This document shows positions 31,704 through 40,515 of a stretch of 46,146 nt of DNA, in pieces. The notes under the pieces are model-generated. The model did not search any database. It was not told the origin of the DNA and saw only the letters and a program-made list of their open reading frames with translations. The number at the start of each line of letters is the position of its first letter. Within the stretch, counting starts at the first letter, position 1. The stretch is taken from NCBI GenBank assembly GCA_964406135.1, contig CAYOQO010000010.1:1-46146 (forward strand). Direction: 5' to 3'. The stretch comes from JACPFN01 sp964406135. Lineage in GTDB: Bacteria; Babelota; Babeliae; Babelales; Chromulinivoraceae. Position numbers and translations under genes: made by a program.

Positions 31704-32852
31704 TCATTTTGCTTGCATTTGTTTTTGAGCGTACAATGCAGCGCCATACAGTTGGCTGTGAGCACTTCTGTTTTTGATCAAATAAAATGGAATTTTTGCC
31801 AAATAGCCTTTTAAATATTTTGTATGGTCGTTTGAAACCGAAGGGTTAAAATCAACTAATTCTTTTAAAAAATCAGGATTTTCAAAAAGTTCTGGGTTAT
31901 TTTCTGCAATTGCATTGGTGATGTAAACGCCGCCGGTAGCATTTTGTGCATACGCAACATTGCGAATCAATCGAATGTAAAGTTTCATAAAAAATTCAAC
32001 AGCGCTTTTGCAGCGAGGTGAGCTATGTCGGTTTTTAAAAATGTCTAAATAATTTTTGTATTCTACAAATTTATCAGTTTTGTATTTTAATTGTTGATCT
32101 AAAAATTTATACATTTCTAAAATTCCGCCGGTGCTACCAAGAACTTTACCCATGGCGTTAATGCCAATATTTTTTTCTAAAAAGTTGTAATATTTCAGTT
32201 CAAGCTCTGTGTGTGCACCAAATTCTGTAAAGCTGTAGTTGAGTGCTAGTGGTTTATACATACCAAGTGCATTGTCCCATACCAAAATTCCAACGCCCAA
32301 GCCGTTTCCTGCGCCAACGACAACTTTTGTTTTTTGATCTTGAGGTGAACCTTGTTGAAGTGTGGCAACTTCTAAATCATCAAGAGCCAAAACTCCTGTA
32401 GCTCCAGCTTCAAAATCATTTAAAAGTACAATGTCGTTAATTTTTGTTTCATTTAAAATTTCATGACCATCAATTCCTTTTTTGCCTTCTTTGCCCCAAG
32501 GAAGATGAGGATGCAAAATCATTTTTTCTGCATGAAGAACAGCTCCAGGGGAAGAGATGCTAATCATTGGAACTTCAATTTCATACTGATTTAAATCTTG
32601 TACAATTGCTTGTAAATGTTTTGCAAGTGATGGAATTTCTTTGGTTGCAGTTTCGTATTCAATTACTAGTTTTGGTTTGTCACCGCTGATATCAAAAAGT
32701 CCAATTTTTGATGTAGTTGTGCTGATATCGCAGGCAAGTGCGTATTCTGATGATTGTTCAGGATTAAAAGCATAAATTTGTTTTTTCCAAAGTTCTGCAG
32801 CATAAAAATTAAAAGAGCAAATTGTGAGTAAGCTTAAAAATAATTTTTTCAT
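31704..32852 (-). CDS. Exported glucokinase-like protein (Glk family)
   Basis: 382 residues. Landmarks of bacterial glucokinase are in order: D42 in CDISTTTSKIGLF (Glk: DIGGTNARLA; both glycines of the phosphate loop are replaced here), NDFEAGATGV with the catalytic Asp D146, GAGNGLGVGIL (adenosine loop), EFGAHTELE (sugar loop, usually EGGH) and GGVYITNAIAEN (usually GGIAPR) followed by LYGAALYA. Unlike normal Glk, it begins with a typical signal peptide (MKKLFLSLLTICSFNFYAA|E) and about 20 further residues. A periplasmic or secreted hexokinase would lack ATP in the periplasm unless it reaches the host. The altered phosphate loop may mean lost or changed activity. Follows topA by 12 bases. 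Confidence 0.75.
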   Translation of the reverse strand: MKKLFLSLLTICSFNFYAAELWKKQIYAFNPEQSSEYALACDISTTTSKIGLFDISGDKPKLVIEYETATKEIPSLAKHLQAIVQDLNQYEIEVPMISISSPGAVLHAEKMILHPHLPWGKEGKKGIDGHEILNETKINDIVLLNDFEAGATGVLALDDLEVATLQQGSPQDQKTKVVVGAGNGLGVGILVWDNALGMYKPLALNYSFTEFGAHTELELKYYNFLEKNIGINAMGKVLGSTGGILEMYKFLDQQLKYKTDKFVEYKNYLDIFKNRHSSPRCKSAVEFFMKLYIRLIRNVAYAQNATGGVYITNAIAENNPELFENPDFLKELVDFNPSVSNDHTKYLKGYLAKIPFYLIKNRSAHSQLYGAALYAQKQMQAK

Positions 32853-32864
32853 AAAAAGTTCCTT

Positions 32865-35114
32865 TTATTCAGTTATGACTTGTTTACATTCATCATTTGG
32901 ACAGGTCAATGTTGTTTTGCCCGTACGATCTGTTTTTTTCAAAATGTATGGTAATTTTTCACATTTCTTACATGCAGATTGTTCGATGTCTGAAAAAATT
33001 GCAAATTTGCATTTTGGATAGTTTTGGCAGCCCCAAAATTTGCCACCTTTCCATGAACGCTGTGCAATGCTTCCTTCACATTGTGGGCACGGGAAGTTTG
33101 TAACATTCTGTTTGATGAATTTGCATTCAGGGTAACCTGAACATGAAATAAATTCACCAAATTTGCCCTTCATTTTGCGCAACTGTTTGTCACACTTTTC
33201 GCATTTTTCATCCAAGAGTGGTGTTTCTTCTGCGGCAATTAGTGTGATGCTGCCATCATCAGCGCGCGTAAATTTACTTGTGAATGTGCATTTTGGAAAA
33301 CCAGGACATCCAAGAAAGCTTCCATTTTTGCCCAGACGCACCACAAGATTTTTTTCTTTGCAAGTTGGACATTGCAACGTTGTTTCTTCAACCACTTTTT
33401 TGCCAGTGCCAGGCGTTAAACCTTTAAAAACTTCTAAATCTTTTGCAAATGAGTTCCAAAATTCAAACAAAACTGAATCACGTTGTACTTCACCTTGTGC
33501 AATTTTATCTAAATCTTCTTCCATGTGCGCGGTAAATTTAGGATCCATGATTTTTGGAAAATATTGATTGAGCATCTCGGTCAATTTCATACCAAGATCT
33601 GTAGGCACAAAACGTTTTTTTTGCAACTCAACATAATTTCGAGCTTGAATCGTAGTCAAAATAGTTGCATAGGTACTTGGGCGACCGATGCCTTGTTTTT
33701 CAAGTTCTTTAACCAAGGTTGCTTCAGAAAATCTTGAAGGTGGTTGTGTAAAATGTTGCTTTGGTGTTAATTTTTCTAAAGTAACAGAATCTTTTTCTTT
33801 TAAGTCACTTGGAAGTTTAACGGTTTTTTCATCATCTTCTTCTTCAAGTTGATATGCTTTTAAAAATCCATCAAACGTCAGCGTTGAACCAGTAACTTTG
33901 AATGTGTACTCGTCCGCTTTGATTATCACTTGGCGTTGTGCGTAGATTGCAGGTTTCATTTGTGATGCAACAGCGCGAGACCAAATTAAACCGTATAATT
34001 TATAAATTTCAGCAGATACAAATGAACGAATGTCATCAGGTTTGAGTGCCATGTTAATTGGTCTGATTGCTTCGTGTGCATCTTGAGCGCCTTCCTTTTT
34101 ACCGTATACATTTGGCTTTGCTGGTAAATAATTTTTGCCCCATTCTGATAAAATAAATTCGCGAGCACCGTCAATTGCAGTTTGTGATAATCGTGTTGAG
34201 TCAGTTCTCATGTAGGTGATAAGTGCTGTTGGAGTGTTGGTATCATCAAGCGTCACACCTTCATACATGCTTTGTGCAAGTGTCATAGTTTTTTTAACTG
34301 AAAAACCAAGCTTATTGACTGCTGCTTGTTGCAAACTGCTTGTGATGAATGGAGGAACTGGATTTTTAACTCGTTCTTTGTCAACAATGCTGTCGATGAT
34401 GTAATTTTTATTTTTTAATGCATCAACGATTTTGTTGGTATCTGTTTCATTGGTGAGTTCGCAAGCTTTATTTTTAATGTGTGTGAGTGCTGCGGTAAAT
34501 GTTTGTTTGCTGTGTGCAAAAAGTCCTTCAATGGACCAGTATTCTTCAGTTTTGAATGCTCGAATTTCAAGTTCGCGTGTGCAAACTAATTTGAGTGCAA
34601 CTGATTGTACACGACCTGCAGACAAACCTTTGGAAAGTTTTTTCCATAAAATTGGAGACACTTCATAACCAACCCATCGATCAAGCACGCGACGTGCTTG
34701 TTGTGCATACACTTTAGGCATATCAACTTTTGCAGGACGTTTGATTGCATCCAAAATTGCTGATTTGGTAATTTCGTTAAATGCGATGCGATGAATTTTA
34801 TCTTCAGATGCTACTTTGTTAATTTCTTGCTCTGCGTGCCATGCAATGATTTCTCCCTCGCGATCAGGATCTGGAGCCAAATAAATTTCATCAGAATTTT
34901 TTGCAGCTTTGACAATATCGGAAATAACTTTGTCTTTGTCTTTAAGTGTTACATATTCTAAGTCGATTGATTTATCAGTCATTTTGATCCCCAACGTTTT
35001 TGTTGGAAGATCTTTAATATGACCAATGGTTGACATGATTTTAAAATCAGAGCCTAGAAATTTAAGAATAGTTTTAATTTTTCCAGGTGACTCAACAATG
35101 AGAAGTTTTTTCAT
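32865..35114 (-). CDS. topA: DNA topoisomerase I
   Basis: 749 residues. The N-terminal Toprim domain has IVESPGK and DPDREGEIIAWH. The active-site tyrosine is Y301 in TYMRTDSTRLS. The C-terminus has four zinc ribbons of CxxC...C...C type starting at C582, C638, C676 and C715. The enzyme relaxes negative supercoils. It is the first gene of a topA-glucokinase-like pair and is divergent from the bat operon. Confidence 0.96.
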   Translation of the reverse strand: MKKLLIVESPGKIKTILKFLGSDFKIMSTIGHIKDLPTKTLGIKMTDKSIDLEYVTLKDKDKVISDIVKAAKNSDEIYLAPDPDREGEIIAWHAEQEINKVASEDKIHRIAFNEITKSAILDAIKRPAKVDMPKVYAQQARRVLDRWVGYEVSPILWKKLSKGLSAGRVQSVALKLVCTRELEIRAFKTEEYWSIEGLFAHSKQTFTAALTHIKNKACELTNETDTNKIVDALKNKNYIIDSIVDKERVKNPVPPFITSSLQQAAVNKLGFSVKKTMTLAQSMYEGVTLDDTNTPTALITYMRTDSTRLSQTAIDGAREFILSEWGKNYLPAKPNVYGKKEGAQDAHEAIRPINMALKPDDIRSFVSAEIYKLYGLIWSRAVASQMKPAIYAQRQVIIKADEYTFKVTGSTLTFDGFLKAYQLEEEDDEKTVKLPSDLKEKDSVTLEKLTPKQHFTQPPSRFSEATLVKELEKQGIGRPSTYATILTTIQARNYVELQKKRFVPTDLGMKLTEMLNQYFPKIMDPKFTAHMEEDLDKIAQGEVQRDSVLFEFWNSFAKDLEVFKGLTPGTGKKVVEETTLQCPTCKEKNLVVRLGKNGSFLGCPGFPKCTFTSKFTRADDGSITLIAAEETPLLDEKCEKCDKQLRKMKGKFGEFISCSGYPECKFIKQNVTNFPCPQCEGSIAQRSWKGGKFWGCQNYPKCKFAIFSDIEQSACKKCEKLPYILKKTDRTGKTTLTCPNDECKQVITE

Positions 35115-35263
35115 AGATATTTAAATTTTAAAGAAAAAGTTTTGAAGGATGGCACAATTATTTGTATACATAAAGGATTTTGGACTATAAGTCAAATTTG
35201 CACTGATCCATCTAAAACTTTGAAATACTCTTTTTTTGGTTTAGAATTATTGAAAACAAAAGA

Positions 35264-35292
35264 CATAGATCCCCGCCTTTGCGGGGATGAGG
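35264..35292 (-). repeat. dRS3-like palindromic element (single) upstream of batA
   Basis: CATAGATCCCCGCCTTTGCG then GGGATGAGG, palindrome CCCCGC-CTTT-GCGGGG. It sits in the topA-batA intergenic region about 24 bases before the batA start, where it could form a hairpin in the leader of the bat transcript. It makes an upstream in-frame extension of batA implausible. Confidence 0.8.
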
Positions 35293-35315
35293 AAGTCAAG
35301 TATGAAGGTTTTTTC

Positions 35316-36317
35316 ATGGCGATGATGTTTCAATTTGCACAACCGTGGTGGTTATTGTATAGCGCCTCTTTTGTAATTTTAGCGCTTGTGATGCGATATT
35401 TTTGGTATCAACCAACGGTTTACGTTTATCCATTAACGCAATTTCTTAAAGATCAAAAATTAACATCATCAACATTGCCTACAAAATTTTTCTTTTGGAT
35501 TCGAATTGTAATATTTTCTTTGCTTGTGTTTCTTTTGGGCAAGCCACAATACGTTGATTCAAAATCAAAAATTAATGTTGAAGGTATTGATATTGTGCTG
35601 GCACTTGATATGTCAGGCAGTATGTGCTGTATGGATGATTTGGATGATAAACGATCTCGATTGCACGTTGCAAAACAAGAAGCATTACATTTTATTGAAC
35701 AACGGACGAATGATGCCATTGGTTTAGTGTTGTTTGGTCGTTATGCTTTAGTTCGATGTCCGTTAACGCTTGATAAAACAGTTCTTCGTGAAATTATTTC
35801 AGATCTTGAACTTGGACAGCCAAGTGAAGACATGCAAAAAGATACCATGCTTTCACAAGGTTTAATTACCGCAGTGCGTCGACTGCAAAATTCAAAAGCA
35901 AAAAGTAAAATTGTTCTGCTGCTTACTGATGGAGCGCCATCAACGGGTGATTTAAATCCAAAAGATGCAATTCAAGTAGCAAAAGATTTGGGTGTTAAAG
36001 TTTATACCATTGGAATTGGTGGCATGAAGGGTGGTTATGTTCAGGATCCAATTTTTGGATTGCAGCAAATTTCATCACCACTTAACAAAGATTTGCTTGA
36101 GCGCATTGCAAAAGAAACAGGTGGAAAATTTTTTGAAGCACAAAAGCCAAAAGATTTGCAAAAAATTTATCAAATTATTGATACGCTTGAAAAACAGACC
36201 TATCAAACTGAGTTGTATGCAAAATATCATGATTATTTTATGCCATTTTTATGGATTATTGTTGGGTTGATTTTATGTGAGCTGTTGATGGCAACATGGA
36301 TTTGGTTTGTGGTGTGA
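35316..36317 (+). CDS. BatA-like von Willebrand factor A protein
   Basis: 333 residues from ATG 35316 with AAGG at 35305-35308. An open frame upstream to 35142 would include the repeat and lacks family resemblance. The opening MAMMFQFAQPWWLLYSAS is typical of BatA-like proteins. Two membrane helices at about 12-30 and 60-76 precede a VWA domain with MIDAS D98-x-S-x-S (DMSGS), a Thr-containing region and TDGAPSTGD. A C-terminal helix (about 310-330) anchors it. Bat proteins form an inner-membrane assembly linked to stress or aerotolerance; the exact role is unsettled. No moxR or DUF58 gene is adjacent, unlike most bat loci. Confidence 0.85.
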   Translation: MAMMFQFAQPWWLLYSASFVILALVMRYFWYQPTVYVYPLTQFLKDQKLTSSTLPTKFFFWIRIVIFSLLVFLLGKPQYVDSKSKINVEGIDIVLALDMSGSMCCMDDLDDKRSRLHVAKQEALHFIEQRTNDAIGLVLFGRYALVRCPLTLDKTVLREIISDLELGQPSEDMQKDTMLSQGLITAVRRLQNSKAKSKIVLLLTDGAPSTGDLNPKDAIQVAKDLGVKVYTIGIGGMKGGYVQDPIFGLQQISSPLNKDLLERIAKETGGKFFEAQKPKDLQKIYQIIDTLEKQTYQTELYAKYHDYFMPFLWIIVGLILCELLMATWIWFVV

Positions 36318-36320
36318 TCT

Positions 36321-36347
36321 GTCATTCCCGCGAAGGCGGGAATCCAT
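36321..36347 (+). repeat. dRS3-like palindromic element, left arm, between batA and batB
   Basis: GTCATTCCCGCGAAGGCGGG then AATCCAT, an exact ATTCCC-N8-GGGAAT match. Faces the copy at 36370. Confidence 0.85.
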
Positions 36348-36369
36348 TTCAGGTATTTAAAATTAAAGA

Positions 36370-36398
36370 CATGGATCCCCGTCTGCACGGGGATGAGG
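36370..36398 (-). repeat. dRS3-like palindromic element, right arm, between batA and batB
   Basis: CATGGATCCCCGTCTGCACG then GGGATGAGG, opposite orientation to 36321 with a 22-base spacer. Confidence 0.85.
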
Positions 36399-36430
36399 GA
36401 AAAGAAGAGCAAAGTTGAGGGATAAAGAAT

Positions 36431-36487
36431 ATGAAATTTAGTAAAAATTTAATGCAACAAAGCTCTGGAGTGTTCATACATGATTGA
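36431..36487 (+). CDS. Possible 18-residue leader peptide overlapping batB start
   Basis: ATG with GAGGGA 8 bases upstream encodes MKFSKNLMQQSSGVFIHD and stops at 36485-36487, overlapping the first codons of batB (ATG 36480). The strong ribosome site suggests translation and coupling to batB. It could also be the remnant of a gene that sits between batA and batB in other bacteria. Confidence 0.3.
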   Translation: MKFSKNLMQQSSGVFIHD

Positions 36488-37493
36488 GTATTTTGATTTT
36501 GTGCATTTTGCAGGGCTACAAAATTTTTTTAAAGTTTTTATTTTTGTAAGCATCGTGGCAATTTGTTTGGTTATTCGTTTTTTTAAATCACAGCGTGCAC
36601 TTAAAAAATTAACAGCAGCAAAATGGCGTAACAAATTAATTTTGCATGGTTCTTTACTTCGAAAAAGTATCAAAAGCATTTTATTTTTTATTGGTTGTTT
36701 TTTTGTTGGTATTGCATTGCTTCAACCGCAATGGGATAAAAAAGAAGAAAAAGTGCAACAAGAAGGTCGTGATTTGCTCATTGCTATCGACATTTCGCGC
36801 AGTATGCTTGGGCAAGATGTTAAGCCCAATCGTTTAGAGTTTGCAAAACAAAAAATAAAAAAAATAATTTCAAATTTGTCGTGTGAGCGCATCGGACTTC
36901 TTTTATTTTCAGGTGATACGGTGGTGCAATGTCCTTTAACTAAAGATTACAGTGCTTTTTTTATGTTTTTAGATCAACTGGATGTCGAAACTATTTCTTC
37001 AGGTACAACCACACTTGATGGTGCAATTGCGCAAGCGTTAGCAGTGTTTGAAAATATGCCAACAAAGCGAACTAAGCTTTTATGTTTGTTTACTGACGGT
37101 GAAGATTTTTCAACTAATTTGGCTGGTGTAAAAGAAAAAGCAACACAAGCAGGGCTTTCAATTTGTACCTTTGGAATTGGAACTAAACATGGAGCTCCCA
37201 TTCCAATTTTTGATTATCAAGGAAAACAAACAGGATTTGAAAAGGACAGTTCGGGAAAAATTATCATGTCAAAACTCAATGATGGAATTTTGAAAAATTT
37301 ATCAGAGCAAACTGGTGGAAAATATATTCATGCAATGTCTGAAAGTTCTCAAGATATTGCAGAATTTATTGCATTCGTGCAAAAATTTGAAAAAGATGCT
37401 TTAGATGATGCACATGTTTCACGGTTTCAAGAACAGTATCCATACGCACTTATCATGAGTTTAATGTGCTTTGTTTTGGAATGGTTGTTATGA
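36480..37493 (+). CDS. BatB-like von Willebrand factor A protein
   Basis: 337 residues; GGAG at 36467-36470 precedes the ATG by 9 bases. Membrane helices at about 15-35 and 66-82, then a VWA domain with MIDAS D104-x-S-x-S (DISRS), GLLLFSGDTVVQCPLTKDYS and FTDGEDFS; a C-terminal helix anchors it. BatA and BatB are thought to interact through their VWA domains, and TPR partners such as BatC to join. The gene overlaps batC by four bases (ATGA). Confidence 0.85.
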   Translation: MIEYFDFVHFAGLQNFFKVFIFVSIVAICLVIRFFKSQRALKKLTAAKWRNKLILHGSLLRKSIKSILFFIGCFFVGIALLQPQWDKKEEKVQQEGRDLLIAIDISRSMLGQDVKPNRLEFAKQKIKKIISNLSCERIGLLLFSGDTVVQCPLTKDYSAFFMFLDQLDVETISSGTTTLDGAIAQALAVFENMPTKRTKLLCLFTDGEDFSTNLAGVKEKATQAGLSICTFGIGTKHGAPIPIFDYQGKQTGFEKDSSGKIIMSKLNDGILKNLSEQTGGKYIHAMSESSQDIAEFIAFVQKFEKDALDDAHVSRFQEQYPYALIMSLMCFVLEWLL

Positions 37494-38575
37494 AAAAATT
37501 ATTTTTAATTATTTTTTGTTTGATAAGTTTTCAATCTACGTATGTCATTCCCGACTTTGAGCGGGAATCAAAGTCTTCAAGCATTTTTAATTCTTTAGCT
37601 GAAAAAAGAGCACATGATGCTTATCAATTGGGTGATTTTGCTCAAGCAGCATCTATTTATACAAAATTATTGGCAAGCAGTCCGTATGATGCGCAAAATA
37701 ATTATAATTTAGGTTGTGTTCTTCATAAACAAAAAAAATATGATGATGCGCAAAATTATTTTAATCGAGCAATTGAGTCTGCAAAGCCTGATAGCAAGCT
37801 GCAAGAACAAGCATTATTTAATCGTGGCAATAATTTTGCTGCTTTAAAAAAATATGATGATGCGATTGCAGATTATAAAAAAGTTTTAAAAATAAATCCT
37901 GAAAATGTTTCTGCAAAAAAGAATTTAAAAGCTTGTGAGCAAATGAAAAAAGAACAGAAGAAACAGGATCAACAACAACAAAAAGATAAAAACAAAGATC
38001 AAAAAGATCAGCAAGATCAGAATTCGTCGAATCAAGATTCATTGAATCAAAATTCTAGTGATGGGTCAGATCAGGATCAATCATCGAATGATCAATCAAC
38101 AGATTCAAAAAAAGAACCAAAAGGGAAGCAAAAAAAACAGGGAAAAAATAAGTCCCAGGATCAACAAGGGGATACAGAAAAAGATAGCCAAGAAAAAGAA
38201 GAGGGCGATCAAAAACAAGAAGATAGCTTGCAAAAATCCAAAAAGCAAAAGCCCGAAGATAAACAAACCGGGAAAGAACAAAAACAGCAAGAAATGGAAC
38301 ATGAAAAATCCTCTCAAAAGTCAAAGCAAGAACAAAAACAGTCTACAAAGTTTGGTCAAAATGGTAAAGAAGAAGCTGAGTTGCAAAAACCAGAATTACA
38401 AGATGCTTACGCTCAAGAAATGATGGGTAAGCCAAGTGATGATCATCGCTTGGATAAGCGAAGTGCAATGCTTTTAGATAAATTGGATGATTATGAAAAA
38501 AATATTCAAAAAAAATTATTACAAATGAATGTCACAAAACAAGGAGCGCAAAAACATGGTCAAAAAAACTGGTAA
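37490..38575 (+). CDS. BatC-like exported TPR protein with Lys/Gln-rich tail
   Basis: 361 residues from ATG 37490, overlapping the batB stop. Signal peptide about 1-17 (KKLFLIIFCLISFQS). Residues V19-K28 are encoded by a dRS3-like repeat. TPR units span about 36-100 and 105-150 (YNLGCVLHKQKKYDDAQNYF; NRGNNFAALKKYDDAIADYK). From about 150 to 330 there is a highly charged Lys/Gln/Asp/Ser low-complexity tract (QKKQDQQQQKDKNKDQKDQQ). It is the periplasmic TPR member of the Bat operon. The low-complexity DNA gives spurious antisense frames. Confidence 0.82.
   Translation: MKKLFLIIFCLISFQSTYVIPDFERESKSSSIFNSLAEKRAHDAYQLGDFAQAASIYTKLLASSPYDAQNNYNLGCVLHKQKKYDDAQNYFNRAIESAKPDSKLQEQALFNRGNNFAALKKYDDAIADYKKVLKINPENVSAKKNLKACEQMKKEQKKQDQQQQKDKNKDQKDQQDQNSSNQDSLNQNSSDGSDQDQSSNDQSTDSKKEPKGKQKKQGKNKSQDQQGDTEKDSQEKEEGDQKQEDSLQKSKKQKPEDKQTGKEQKQQEMEHEKSSQKSKQEQKQSTKFGQNGKEEAELQKPELQDAYAQEMMGKPSDDHRLDKRSAMLLDKLDDYEKNIQKKLLQMNVTKQGAQKHGQKNW
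37544..37573 (+). repeat. dRS3-like palindromic element inside batC coding sequence
   Basis: GTCATTCCCG-ACTTTG-AGCGGGAATC in frame, coding VIPDFERESK just after the signal peptide. ATTCCC and GGGAAT arms are exact, with a 10-base instead of 8-base centre. Confidence 0.75.
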
Positions 38576-40313
38576 CATTGTTACTTTTTTCATTGTTTTG
38601 TTGGTAACAACGTTGGCATATTCATCTTCAAAATTAATGCTGCAAGTTACCGATTTGCAACAAAATAAAGTGAGTCAAGTTGAAGTAGGAGTTCCTTTTT
38701 TAATTCAAGTGACAGCGCAAAATATTGATAGTGATGTTCAGCCAGATGGTTTTGATGCGTGGGATGATTTTGCAGCAACATTTTATGGGACAAGTCAATC
38801 GATGACATCAATTAATGGACAAGTTACTCAGTCAAAAATTTACACGTATGTGGTAACACCTCAAAAAAAAGGAAAATTCAATTATCCTGCATTGTGTTTG
38901 ACTGATAAACAAGGTAAAGTTCATGTTTCAGAAGTTTTTAAAATTATGGTAGGTGATGCAGTTCAAATTTCGCAACAAACAGCAGTGCAAGCCTATGTTT
39001 TACAACTTGAATTAGATGATCGATCGGTTTATGTTGGACAAAAAATGAAAGTATGGTTGCGTTTTGGGTTTCAAGAATCATTTCAAGATCTTCGTATAAC
39101 AGAAAATTCTATGCAAGATATTCATCGTGGTTTTGTTGCTCAAGATGCAGAAAAAGGTGAATTTAAAATTGGAAATCAAAAATATCAAAGTCATGATTTT
39201 GTGATGGAACTTTATCCTGAAAAAGTTGGTACGCTGGTGATTCCGTCATTTCAAGCTTCATTTGTACCGCAACGACAAGCACAATTTTCATCCATGTTTT
39301 CTATGATTTTGGGTGGTGGAAATGTTGTACATTCACAACCACGATCAATTGATGTGGCACCATTGCCAGAATCATTAGAATTTCAAAATGTGACAGCTAT
39401 TGGTCAATTTGATAGTGCAGAATTCAAATTATCTGCAGATAAAGGTTCCGTTGGTGAAGGTCTTGTTGCAAAAATGACAGTGATTGGCGATGGAAATTTA
39501 GAAATTGTGAAAGCGCCGCTTTTGCAAATGCCACAAGGTTTACATTATTATGAAGGAAATAGTTCTTGCTCTCGTGAAAAAGATGGCACATTTAAAAAAG
39601 AATTTGAGTGGATTGTGCAAGCAGAGTATGCAGATCAATTTTTTATTCCAGAACAAAAATTTGTATATTTTGATTTAAAGTCAAAAAGTTATAAAACATT
39701 GATGACAAAATCGCAAGAATTGGTGATCAATGGCACGGTGCAAAAAATAGCGCAGCAAAAAGTTGATCAAGAAAAAAAAGAAACTAAAGTTGTAGTTCAA
39801 AATCAAAAAGTAAAAAAAACAGTGCATGAGCAACTTACTTCATGGCTTGATTTTGCGTTGCAATCAAATTCCGTTACTTCAAAAATGCTGACGTGGTTGA
39901 TTCAATTGCTCATTGTTTTGATTGTGTTATTAATTATTATTTTTACAACACGACGTTTTACCAAAGATTTATTTTTCTTTGAAACATTCAAAATTCGTAT
40001 GCAGTTTGCAGGATTTTGTAAGAAAAAAGATATTCATGGTGTTTATAAAACATTTGAACAAGTCATGCATCAATATGGTCTTGAAATGCAAGGATCAGAT
40101 TTACAGCAATGTTTTGTAAATCTGAAAATGCCTGAGCAAACTTTTGAAAATTGGAAAAATTTTGTGACGATGATTTGGGAAATGAATTTTGCAAAAGATC
40201 GTGCATCTGATCAAACAGAGTTGGCCTTTTCTTTGGCAAAACAATGGTTTGTGATTATACTCTTATGTTGTAAGATACAAAAGAAAAAAAATATTTTTGT
40301 GTCACAAATTTAA
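38556..40313 (+). CDS. BatD-like protein
   Basis: 585 residues from ATG 38556 with AAGGAG at 38541-38546; it overlaps the batC end by 20 bases. The signal peptide lies within about the first 25 residues (IVTFFIVLLVTTLAYSS). The long extracytoplasmic part has Ig-like beta domains with the BatD landmarks VEVGVPFLIQVTAQN, YTYVVTPQKKGKFNYPAL and YVGQKMKVWLRF. One membrane helix near 445-470 (IQLLIVLIVLLIIIF) and a cytosolic C-terminal helical domain follow. It completes a BatA-B-C-D run. Confidence 0.8.
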   Translation: MVKKTGNIVTFFIVLLVTTLAYSSSKLMLQVTDLQQNKVSQVEVGVPFLIQVTAQNIDSDVQPDGFDAWDDFAATFYGTSQSMTSINGQVTQSKIYTYVVTPQKKGKFNYPALCLTDKQGKVHVSEVFKIMVGDAVQISQQTAVQAYVLQLELDDRSVYVGQKMKVWLRFGFQESFQDLRITENSMQDIHRGFVAQDAEKGEFKIGNQKYQSHDFVMELYPEKVGTLVIPSFQASFVPQRQAQFSSMFSMILGGGNVVHSQPRSIDVAPLPESLEFQNVTAIGQFDSAEFKLSADKGSVGEGLVAKMTVIGDGNLEIVKAPLLQMPQGLHYYEGNSSCSREKDGTFKKEFEWIVQAEYADQFFIPEQKFVYFDLKSKSYKTLMTKSQELVINGTVQKIAQQKVDQEKKETKVVVQNQKVKKTVHEQLTSWLDFALQSNSVTSKMLTWLIQLLIVLIVLLIIIFTTRRFTKDLFFFETFKIRMQFAGFCKKKDIHGVYKTFEQVMHQYGLEMQGSDLQQCFVNLKMPEQTFENWKNFVTMIWEMNFAKDRASDQTELAFSLAKQWFVIILLCCKIQKKKNIFVSQI

Positions 40314-40364
40314 AAAAAATTTCTTCCTTCTTGCTTGGGAATGTATGTTAAAAAGAATAGAAGA

Positions 40365-40393
40365 CATGGATCCCCACCTTCGTGAGGATGAGG
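40365..40393 (-). repeat. dRS3-like palindromic element, left arm, between batD and the symporter
   Basis: CATGGATCCCCACCTTCGTG then AGGATGAGG, opposite in orientation to 40452-40480 with a 58-base spacer. Confidence 0.8.
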
Positions 40394-40451
40394 AAGAAAA
40401 GAACGCAAACAGAGCAACAAATAATTTAAAGAAGTTAAAAATATACCCCTC

Positions 40452-40480
40452 CCTCATTCCCGCGCAGGCGGGAATCCATG
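40452..40480 (+). repeat. dRS3-like palindromic element, right arm, upstream of the symporter
   Basis: CCTCATTCCCGCGCAGGCGG then GAATCCATG, an exact ATTCCC-N8-GGGAAT match and close to the window consensus. It ends 35 bases before the symporter ATG. Confidence 0.88.
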
Positions 40481-40515
40481 TCAAAAGTGGAATGAGAAAA
40501 AACTTAGGTTAAAAA

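Noticed and set aside
35142..35315. N-terminal extension of batA
   Set aside because: It starts at TTG, runs through a palindromic repeat, and lacks family resemblance; ATG 35316 has a proper ribosome site and the BatA-like opening.
38055..38324. Antisense hydrophobic frames opposite the BatC tail
   Set aside because: They are the complement of a Lys/Gln-rich tract, which always reads as Phe/Leu-rich; no start signals.
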